Of a stretch of DNA of 64,000 nucleotides, positions 55,501 through 64,000 are shown piece after piece. Within the stretch, counting starts at the first letter, position 1, and each line of letters opens with the position of its first letter. The stretch comes from Pyrrhosoma nymphula. Taxonomy: Eukaryota; Arthropoda; Insecta; Odonata; Coenagrionidae. Below the pieces are notes generated by a model. The model did not search any database and was not told where the DNA came from. It saw only the letters and a list, made by a program, of their open reading frames with translations. The translations under genes and the position numbers were made by a program. The stretch is taken from assembly GCA_963573305.1 (NCBI GenBank), contig OY754339.1, positions 87,327,838-87,391,837 on the forward strand, in the 5' to 3' direction.

Positions 55501-55769
55501 TATCAACGAAGCGGTCTTCTCATACTTGGGAATCCCAAATCCTTGCCATTCACGACATTCCTCTCTTCCTGCTCTCTCTCCAATTGCATAACCCTTCGTT
55601 TCCCCTTCTTTTGCTCAACCGTCATTTTCCCACCTTCATACGCCTGCGAAACTTCTCTTCGATTTGAAAAATGTGTTAATCGGCGTCTTTGTGACCCATT
55701 GTTTAGACTCCTCCCAATTCAGTCGCAATCCCTGAAGTTTTCATTTCCTTCTTCTTTCGTGCCATCGTT
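55501..55769. other. No recognised feature
   Basis: Short pyrimidine-rich sequence. The frame 55543-55791 lacks motifs. Confidence 0.4.
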
Positions 55770-56509
55770 AATGGCCGATGCTCGAACTTAATCTGAGCAA
55801 ATGCACGGTGGTACATTTCTTGCGGAGGTCGTCCAACTATTCCCATGTATATGCTGTGGATGCTCCGATGAAGTATCTAGGAGTTACGATAACTTCGGAC
55901 CTATCGTGGGGAGCACATATAAGAAATATTTGTGGCAGAGCTCTGAAGAAGCTAGGATTCGTCAAGCGTATTGTGGGAAGATTTTCGGATGAAAAAGTAA
56001 AAGAGAGGTGCTATTTCGCACTCGTCCGGCCACACCTTGAATATGCAGCGAGCATATGGGATCCGGTGCAGAAAGACTTAGTCCGGGAACTTAATAAAAT
56101 ACAAAGGAAAGCTGCGCGATTCGTCAAAAACTGCTACGGGCGTACAGACAGCGTTACACAGATGTTAAACGAATTAGGCTGGGAGCCACTGGAGACTCGG
56201 AGGCTGCGCGCTAGGCTTAAGATTGCTTGAACAATTGAGAATAGATATCTTTCAAAGCGACACGGAGAACATCCTATTAGAACCCCACTATATTTCCAGG
56301 TCCGACAGAAACGATAAATTAAGAGAGATATTTTGCCGAACGGATAGGTATGGGAATTCGTTTTTCCCCCGAACAATAAGGGACTATAATAAATGCTAGG
56401 CGTAATTTCATTAGAGCGTTTCCATTTTATATGTAAACGGCTGGTGTCCTAACACCCCCCGCCACACGTGTATTGAGGCGGCTTGCGGGGTAGTATGTAG
56501 ATGTAGATG
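55770..56509 (+). pseudogene. 5'-truncated LINE (copy 2 of the 16878 family)
   Basis: The frame 55778-56230 covers the end of the reverse transcriptase palm and the C-terminus: LNLSKCTVVHF, MKYLGVTITSDLSWGAHI, ALVRPHLEYAASIWDP, LNKIQRKAARFVKNCYGR and MLNELGWEPLETRRLRARL. This is a jockey/CR1-like arrangement. After 56225 an indel relative to copy 1 shifts the frame and truncates the protein. The rest of the sequence, the UTR and the GTAGATGTAGATG tail match 16878-17261 nearly base for base, so both insertions are recent relative to other LINEs here. Confidence 0.85.
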
Positions 56510-58137
56510 CCGAAAATTAACTGAATCAAATTGCACGAAAAACCTTTATAGTGAAATAATATTTGAGTTCCATCTAATTAAAACTGAAAAAAACTGAGTT
56601 TGTTTCTAACTATCAAATGCATGCAATTTTACATTTTCAGATAATTGCACAAAACTTTGAACTCAACCTTGAGAATATGCGTACATATTCACCGGAAAGT
56701 AGTGTGGATAGGTATGGGTTAGGCAGTGGTATTAGTAATTTGGGAAGGTGAAGGGCAGCTGAGGTGAGGAAAGGGTGGAATTATTAATGAATACGATACT
56801 TTGTGGAATCTGTAGAATGGATAGGAGGGAGTGAGAAATTCGTTGTCGGCATTAGCCTACTATTGAATTAATTGCTTGAAGGGATCTGTAGTTCTACGCA
56901 TTTTTCGAAATCATTCTACCCCGACACTTCGTCTGCGGAACAGGCAAAAATACAGAAGCGGAAAAATAAGGGAACACTGTACAACAGGTTTTAGATTGTT
57001 TATATTCGGGCACAATCAGTGATTGCAAAAAAATATGGCGAGCCTCTCATAAAAATATGCCTAACCTTTCGTTCCTTCACTCTCCTAGTTTCTTTTTCCT
57101 AATCTCTCCTTGATTCCAAACAGCCCCAGCCATAAACCCTTTCCGTGCCTCACAAGAGTAGGATGCATACGTCAAAAACATTGATAACGATTCATCCGAA
57201 CTATCTTCTCCATTACTTGAATTCGAATGCAGACTCGTAAGCCAGTAACGGTTCAGACAACGATAAGTGTTTTGCTAGTCACTGAATACTCATAATTCTC
57301 TATACTTGAAGCCAATAAGGTTACTCTTGAACCTCATTTTTGTTTTGATGGTCTTAAACGTCTTAAAATCTGCTACAGACTTCATATTTGTTAATTGAAA
57401 TGACCTGATTATTTTCTTATTAAACGATAGTTAAATGCTGCGTTAGTCATAAGAGCAATAAGTATTGAAACAATATTAATGCCATATTTAACACCTTATT
57501 TCTCAGCATCCGTGAAACAAGTGCAAATGCAGTTTTTGATTATCGGATCACAATCACTGCTTAACAACATGAGCTGTTCTTAGTAAATTTATTATATTTT
57601 CTTCAAAATACGATAGAAAAAAGGAGAATGAAAGCATGCTAGTTACAGTGCCATGGACTGCAATAGTCACAGGACGCGTTTATCCAAGCAAGTGTAAATG
57701 AAGCATCCAAATAATCTGCATGTTACATGTTATGCACAGGAAGCTGAAGAAGAGAGGAAACAACTTTGCTATTCTTTATAAAATATTTATATTTACCGAT
57801 CCAGATTTTGCTGCTGTGCAGCATCTTCAAGTGACTTTACAAGAATTCAGTTGTTATTCACACATGCAAAAGTAATGGAAGGGGGATGCTATTCATTTTG
57901 TAAAAGTGCATACGCTTCCAGTGCATATCGCCAGGAATCGCTTTTGTATAGAATTCCTTTTGTCTTCCTGATACGAACTTAACAGCATTCGCGTGACATC
58001 AGATCAGTGATAGAAGTTCTTAACACTGCCCGTTGTTTCAATGATTATTACACCGTGCATAAGCAAATCGGAAGTAAGCAAACGCTTAAAACCCATTCTA
58101 AAGCAAGCTGTTGATGCTTTTCAGGCGATAACTTATA
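56510..58137. other. No recognised gene
   Basis: AT-rich DNA. 56790-56890 shares a repeat phrase with 54100-54240. Nothing else. Confidence 0.4.
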
Positions 58138-58835
58138 TAGAATAGAATGAAAAAAAAAATATTTGTCCTAGGACAAGTCCTGTGGCACAGGCGTGCAATT
58201 TTACAATAACATGACTATAAGTGTCGTTGCAATTTTTACAAAATATATGCTGACAGTTATCGGCAGTTAAGTACTAGGATATAAACATAGATCAAATTAT
58301 GCTTTTAACTAAGAAAAGTGATTAGTCAAAGCAACAAAAATATACAAGTACAAATTGGCAGTTAAGCACTAACATATAACAATAGACCATTTATTATTAT
58401 GACAAAAGAAAAGAAAATAAACAAGCCAGCAAAAATATTAATTCTTACAATTGACTCTTACACACCTCATACAAATTAGCCTTCTTTCTCGTACAAAAAT
58501 CTTTTGTATATTTCGTTCTTAAACATATACAACGTATTTGCCTTCTTAACACTTTCTGGGAGAGAGTTCCACATTTTATAGGAAGTAATCTGAAATGAGT
58601 TCGAAAATGAGGTAGTCCTATGTGCAGGGAAAAAAATGGTGTGGAGATTTTTTCGCGTGGTCAAGGCAGATAATGGGGCCCTGAGAGAAAAGATTTCAAA
58701 TAGATAAGAGGGTGCTTTGTCCTTGAAGATTCGGAATAAAAGAGTAGCATGTAATGTTGGACTGAATAAATTATACTTCTTATTTAGTTGGTGTAGGCAG
58801 AGGTGCATATTCTCTGTGTACAGTAGGGTTCCCAT
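58138..58835 (-). pseudogene. 3' end of a LINE with an ATTCT-type tail, minus strand
   Basis: The minus frame 58476-58835 encodes 119 residues of a LINE C-terminus: LHATLLFRIFKDKAPSYLFE, then an RTTSFSNSF segment and SYKMWNSLPESVKK near the end. The 3' UTR runs to CATTCTATTCTATATAAG (plus-strand 58138-58148). It belongs to the same group as 11078-11920. The ATG at 58835 lies inside the neighbouring element's terminus and is not the true start: the LINE is 5'-truncated or interrupted at about 58826. Confidence 0.75.
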
Positions 58836-59583
58836 AACGTATTAAAAAAAAGGGACGTAAACATTTTTAACTAAAACAAAACTGGGTAGTTTCGTTAAAA
58901 AGCGTGACACATCAGACATTAGAAAAATATAATGAATTAAATTCACCGTGCCTGTATAATGAATAACAATCGCACTTACACCGGTTAGAAGAATATAATT
59001 TCAAAATATGACTGATTAAACTTCTCGTTTACACGATACATTAGAATATTTATCACGCACATGTACTTGATTAAGAAGTTTCTTTTCCTTAGATATTTGG
59101 GCATATAAGTCAACATTAGACAAATCATTAAAATAAGTCGTTATAATGATTAAAAAATTTTCTGTTTCTTTTGATGAGGAGGAATTCTCTTATAATGCTA
59201 TCGTTAGATAAGCACGTACATGCGCTAAAGCTGTGCACGTACATGTACAAACTATGTTCAACACTGAGTAGCAACCAATTTACAATCTAGCAATTTATGT
59301 CATATGCAACCGGGAACTGTGTCCATGTAACACTACCAACATGAGCATGGAGAAAAAAAAGAGCATTGTTATTAGAATTACGAAGTTTTTAATAAAATAC
59401 ATCGAAGTGTCATGATTTTGACGCCGGGAGTGCTGCATGTTTAAAATGGAAAGCCTAATGCTCTGCTTTTAGGAATGATACATAGAAAAAAGCGGGATAT
59501 TTGGAAAAAAATTTGGGACAACGGGTCATTCTATAAAAAAAATGGGACTGTCCCGGGAAAAACGGGACGAATGGGAACCATAG
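58824..59583. mobile_element. ~755-bp element with short inverted ends (TAGGGTTCCCAT)
   Basis: The left end TAGGGTTCCCAT and the right end ATGGGAACCATA are complementary except for one base. The right subterminal region contains GGGACTGTCCCGGGAAAAAC and GGGACGAATGGG. No transposase is encoded and the target duplication is unclear. A hAT-related non-autonomous element is possible. Confidence 0.5.
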
Positions 59584-60179
59584 TGCACAGCCCACCCTAG
59601 CATTTGGGGTGATATACGATAGAACTATGGTGTACTTTGGCGGAAGGCTGGTTTTTAGCTGCTCTTGATAGGTATTTCACTTCTTTTTCTATTCATCTCT
59701 GAACTTCATTCTCCTGCAGTGTCTGTTTCTCTATTTGAAACTTTTCACGCATGAATTTGGCTCTTTTCTGCTTAAAAATTGGAATTTTGCTTCATTTTGC
59801 GACGTCAAAACCATTCCATTGATAACTGATGCCCCATTTTTAGATCCAGAAAATGCAAACCATCACTGATGCTAGTGAACAACACCATGTGAATATGTTC
59901 CTGACTGACACAGTAAAATTACGAAATAAAGGAAATACCACTAACATGCCATTAAAAAAAACGGAAATTTTTATTAGAAAAACAGATAACAGAATAATAC
60001 CGAAATGCACTATGTTACTCCTTTGTTATATTAACATACAACGAGGACAGCGCATTTTCACTATACACCTTGTTGAAACACTTTTCATTAACATAAAATT
60101 TGCATTTATTATACCTATTCAACTTCACGTTCCAAATAAAAAATACGAAATTTGATCCCAAATTCACTATAATGTCGAC
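59584..60179. other. Unassigned DNA, possibly the 3' side of the copia remnant
   Basis: The plus frame 59853-60155 (100 codons) has no motif. The minus strand may continue the copia element with short coding-like stretches, but these are not clear. Confidence 0.35.
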
Positions 60180-60780
60180 TACTTCCATCTACTACTTTAT
60201 TGTCTACATAACCTTTTACGCGATTTTCTACAATTCGTCTTGATAATTTTCCTTGAGAAAATTTTCAAGCCACATCAGTTCCTTCACTACCTCACACATT
60301 GACACATATTCAGCCACTACAGCTGAGGATGCAACTGTTTTTTGCCTTTAACTGCATCAAATGATTGTTCCACCTGACAACAAAATGACTAAGTCAGATA
60401 CTGATCTTCTGCTTTCCTTGTCATCTGCAAAATAAGCATGACGCTATACAGGCACCTTGGGTCCACTCTTAAGGTATACCAAACCATAATATGAAATCCC
60501 TTTTATATATCTTAGCAGATATATCACATTTTTCCAATCATCAACATTTGTGACTTCATTTTCCAACACTAAACGCAATATCTGGTCTTGTTCCATTTAA
60601 ATGAGTACAATAGGCAACCAATTGCTTTCCTATTAACGTTTTCATCAAACAATTCTGAATAACAATCATCAGCTCTCCCTAATTGCATGGAAGAATGTGA
60701 TATTTTACCATTCGATATCCTTAACTCTTTCAATATTTTCGCTGCATTATTTTCTTGGTCTATCTTTAACATTTATTATT
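60180..60780 (-). pseudogene. Ty1/copia-type retrotransposon, RT end and RNase H remnant
   Basis: The minus strand reads NRKAIGCLLY, then in another frame NGTRPDIAFSVGK, DDWKNVIYLLRYIKGISYYG, a DKESRRSVSDLVILLSGGT block, and KTVASSAVVAEYVSMCEVVK followed by ELMWLENFLKE. This is the order in copia pol: the block before RNase H, the RNase H core, and the Ala-Glu-Tyr region. Stops and shifts are frequent. No LTR is found. It is a dead fragment, 5'-truncated near 60780. Confidence 0.8.
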
Positions 60781-61130
60781 AAATATAAAGTTGACCATAT
60801 TGACAAGAGTAAATTGTAACTCGTGCAATGCTAGTTACGCTGACCAAACTGAACTCTAATTCCTTATTTAATTAAAGAACATAAAAAGTGCTTCATAATT
60901 GGTGATGTTTCATACATTTTTGCTAACTATTTACTGGAGTGTAACCATTCAAGTATCTTTGAACCAGAAATTTTACATGAACATAGTAATAGTAAAAAAA
61001 TAGATTTTTGAGAGAATCATGAAATAGTAAATGCAGGAAAGTAAAATTTTTATCTTGTTTACGATCTTACTTTTGACTTTCATTCATCATTGATGTCAAT
61101 AGCCTTTTAGTTTGTCGCTTGATCTGTTTA
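60781..61130. other. No recognised feature
   Basis: AT-rich DNA. Confidence 0.4.
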
Positions 61131-61405
61131 CGTCATAACTTCCGTCCTTGTCGTTGTGTATATTTCTTCTCCCCCCCCCTTCAGTCATTCACCTTGAAAC
61201 ACCGACCTCCCCAAAGCATAGAATGACCTTCACTTCCCTCCCAACCAACCCCCTGCGATGCTATGCCATCAGAAAGGAAAGCGATTTTCCTTCAGAGCGA
61301 TAGAAGATGCGCTCCATTTGTTGGGAATCGTTTTACCCCATAGTTCCTTGAAAATGACGTGTCGAAACCATGGCTGGAAAAAAAATAACGTGTAATGTAC
61401 AAACC
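61131..61405 (+). repeat. Dispersed repeat, copy 1 (Penelope-terminus-like end)
   Basis: Shares with 63620-63930 the words TTCACCTTGA, a following CC-rich segment, and an end TGTCGAAACCATGGCTGGAA followed by an A-rich tail. The end resembles Penelope-type GTCGAAACC termini, but no coding part is seen. Confidence 0.5.
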
Positions 61406-61804
61406 GAGAAATTATTTAATGCGCGATGCAAAATTTCCCAAAATTCCCAAAAATTAAAGCCTGAAAATTAAACTAACATGAAATCTTAAAATTACGATTG
61501 GAACGAAATTCATTTGTTTAAAAATAAATGATATTTATTTGACCAAGGGAAGGATAATACTATGATTATGATTTAGTAAGTACATTAGGAATAGCCTTAG
61601 TAAGTCTTTAGACCCTCAACAATAAATATTACTGCATTGATTGATTGGTTGGGGCAAACGTGATGCAAGCCAATTTTGTACCACATTTTGTTTACGAGCG
61701 CTTAAGTATTTTTATACCGGATTTCTGTTCTTTGCATGAATAATATGATGCTAGTGATATAATAATAATAAAAGAAAATAATGATGATGATTTTCCTTGT
61801 TTTT
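61406..61804. other. No recognised feature
   Basis: AT-rich DNA with a short AATAATAATAA run near 61762. Confidence 0.4.
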
Positions 61805-61895
61805 TCGCTCACTCACTCAATGTTTCAACCCGAAGGTTGGTTTAGATAGGTGAGAGTAGACCCCACGCCATACTAGACTTTACTTTTCCTTTTTT
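61805..61895 (-). repeat. SINE (family F) 3' end, minus strand
   Basis: The minus strand reads CCAACCTTCGGGTTGAAACA followed by TTGAGTGAGTGAG, matching the end of the copy at 55318-55500, preceded by a GGTCTACTCTCACCTATC segment related to GGTGAGCTCTCAACTATC there. Confidence 0.6.
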
Positions 61896-63619
61896 TTTTA
61901 CTAGAAAGCAGACACTCGGGGTTTAATTTGGCAGTTGTTTTAATTTAAGCCTCATTTCTCAAAACTGTCAATTTTGTCTCACAACAGTTATTCTCTCAAC
62001 GGCTCACTACTGTAGTGAATACGCACATTAAAAATGAAACTAAGAAAATGCACGCCATTAGAAATTTTTTGTCACCTAAGTATTAAGAACGAGTCCCATA
62101 AGCATCTTTATAATATGTAGTCACCCCGTCTTTGAAATAAATTACCTGGATAGCCATACCTTAACCTAAAACTGAAGAAAATTTCACGCAGCCAAATTTA
62201 TTTGATTATGCATGTAAATTTCTCAAATGATAAACAAAACTAATAACAAATGACAATCCATTTTCGCTTAAACTATCGAGCATTTACTTTTTACCTGAAT
62301 GAAAACATTCAGTTGGTGCTAAAGGAAAAAATCGTTGCTAAATATTAGTTATTTTTGGAACACATATAGGGACAGGAAAAGGATAGTGTAAAATTTAATG
62401 TTTATGTCACCTGCCATTCATCGAAATTAACCAAAATGCAAATTTCTATTCGTTAAGAATTCATTCTTAAGTTCATAAGGAAACTACCGTCGAACCCAAT
62501 AAGGAAAATGACAAACTTCTCAATGGCTTAGTTTTGTATTAACGAAAACTCTGCGAAACACGGAATGCTGGAGTTCGTAAAATATACAGACGTCTAAAGC
62601 CAACAGCCAGCATTTTTAATTGCAAGCATTTGAATGGAAAACCTTTTCTTCGTTGACTAAAGCAAACGTTTGATTCTCGATTTCACTTTAGGGAGCTACA
62701 TTTTTGGTGTGTGAAAACTTTATGAAATCAGTTCCCGTAACTGCCCTTATATTTGGGACGTATATGGGATCACCTATATCCCACGAATATATAGTTTTGT
62801 GAGATTTAATGTTGGAATCAAGGCTAGAATGTAAGTTTCGAGAAAAATCTCATCAAATGAATTTTAGTGAATAAAATAAGCTAATTAATTTTCAGTGACA
62901 GAATTCAATGACTACATGCTGAAATCAGAGCTGGAGTCAGCAAATGAATTTGAACTTTGTATATTTCACTTTATTTTATTTCTGACGATGGTTTTTGACA
63001 ATTATTGTCATAATCAAGATGTGTACATTAGCAAGCGTTCGCGGTTTTTATATACACAACTCAAGAGGACTGGGAAGTTTGTTTTACAAGGTGGTGGGGT
63101 AGGTGAGGATAGATGGACAAAGCAGTGGCAGAAGCAGGAGCATTATGACGTACTAACATAACTTGGGAGGAATATGGGAGGAATTAACGTTTGCTTTCCA
63201 AGGTGAACGGGATATAAATGTATAAAGCGGGGATTAAGACATGACTTCAACATTCTTTGGTAACATTTTTGACATCATTGGAGAGTGGTTGTCGAAAATC
63301 CGGTCGTTCACCAGGTTTACACGTCCTGAATGTACATCCAATTTCAAGTCGTTCTAGAAAATTAAGTTTCTTACTTTGCACAGTACATGTGATATCTCTG
63401 GATTAAGATCACTGCAACCTCCAGTCCCTAACAAATGTTGGGAAAATTTGATGTCGAATCAAAATTTTTTAAATTTCTCTATGTTCCTCACTCTTATTGA
63501 AAAACGTCTATCTCTGTGGCCGATATACCTTACGTCACATGAATCTCATTTTAAGGACTATTGTCACTATTATAAAAACTTTTTTGCATTTAAAAGCTGA
63601 CTGTACTTTTGAAAACCGT
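61896..63619. other. No recognised gene
   Basis: AT-rich DNA. The frame 62895-63161 (88 codons) and two others near 63376-63600 show no motif or composition above chance. Confidence 0.4.
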
Positions 63620-63930
63620 TTTGCACTGACGTCAATAATGCTACTGAAGAAGGTATTATGTCCTAATCTCCTCTTCCTTTATTTATTTTTTCTAACCCCA
63701 TCCCCCGTTCACCTTGAGAAACAAACCTCCTTTCCCATTACTCTCCAGTTATGTTGTTACGTCGTAATGCTTCTACTTCTGCCACTTCTCTATCTATCTT
63801 TCCTTCCTCGTCCCCAAGCTTGTAAAACAAATCTCCCAGTCCTCTGAGTTGTAGATACAAGACTAATGCTTGCTATTGTACCTTGATAATGATAGTATTT
63901 GTCGAAACCATGGTCGGAAATAAAAAAATA
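63620..63930 (+). repeat. Dispersed repeat, copy 2 (Penelope-terminus-like end)
   Basis: Matches 61131-61405 in order: GTTCACCTTGAGAAACAAAC, a CT-rich middle, and TGTCGAAACCATGGTCGGAA with an AATAAAAAAAT tail. The frame 63497-63847 lies across it and is not supported. Confidence 0.5.
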
Positions 63931-64000
63931 TGGAATAGAGAAAGTGAAAATTCATTTAGTGATGTGTACCAATTCCATAAAGTTACACCTGAAACATTGA

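Noticed and set aside
58476..58835. True start codon of a gene at 58835
   Set aside because: The ATG is part of the terminal GGTTCCCAT of the neighbouring element. The protein matches only the C-terminus of a LINE.
1..64000. CRISPR arrays, bacterial operons, ribosome binding sites, replication origins
   Set aside because: No regularly spaced short repeats with unique spacers and no bacterial gene organisation. The sequence is eukaryotic in repeat content.

Overview
The window looks like repeat-rich, AT-rich nuclear DNA from an arthropod, most likely an insect. The evidence is eukaryotic throughout: tRNA-derived SINEs, APE-type LINEs, Penelope-like elements with GIY-YIG domains, a mariner with TA target duplications, a Tigger/jerky (pogo-type) transposase with a GT-AG intron, Ty3/gypsy and Ty1/copia remnants and many MITEs. 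There are no operons, ribosome binding sites, CRISPR arrays or bacterial genes. The species cannot be fixed from the sequence alone. I found no convincing intact host protein-coding gene. Almost every recognisable coding stretch is a mobile element, and all of them are broken.

Layout. 1-6 kb: a SINE cut by the window edge, long AT-rich DNA, a 556-bp TA-flanked MITE (5111-5666), and a SINE carrying a 119-bp inverted-repeat insertion. 6.9-10 kb: the best-preserved LINE (6879-10010), with a 10-bp target site duplication, endonuclease and reverse transcriptase, but with stops and frameshifts. 10-20 kb: purine-rich islands, several 3'-end LINE fragments, a SINE, a Penelope-like C-terminal fragment (17.4-17.96 kb) and a palindromic MITE (18.07-18.54 kb). 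20-30 kb: two apparently identical 364-bp repeats in tandem, tRNA-derived SINEs, a ~190-bp near-palindrome, an (AT)n tract and a second, opposite-facing copy of the 555-bp MITE. 30-40 kb: a CpG-rich island, a LINE remnant, a 130-bp MITE, a 390-bp hAT-type element with an 8-bp duplication, a chimeric gypsy pol remnant with a foldback hairpin, a nearly intact mariner (36867-38191), and a decayed Tigger/jerky element ending in a typical pogo-type terminus at 39837. 40-50 kb: a possible THAP-like exon, a Penelope-like element with inverted terminal repeats (43012-44094), and a 708-bp MITE with ~165-bp inverted repeats. 50-64 kb: a GC-rich island, three LINE families, two SINE copies, an element with GGTTCCC termini, a copia RNase H remnant (~60.2-60.8 kb) and a pair of related dispersed repeats.

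The parts do not form a pathway. They are a record of successive insertions. Cross-copy comparison inside the window (LINE 3' ends, the 555-bp MITE in several copies, SINE families, Penelope termini) gives internal evidence for element boundaries. The items most worth a second look are the intron-bearing Tigger/jerky reading frame, recurring CTGANGA-stem-GAAAC (hammerhead-like) motifs at Penelope-type termini, the mariner with a complete D,D34D set but one nonsense codon beside the first catalytic residue, the gypsy copy joined through a 56-bp-arm hairpin, and the two identical 364-bp repeats. Boundaries given as approximate were judged by eye.
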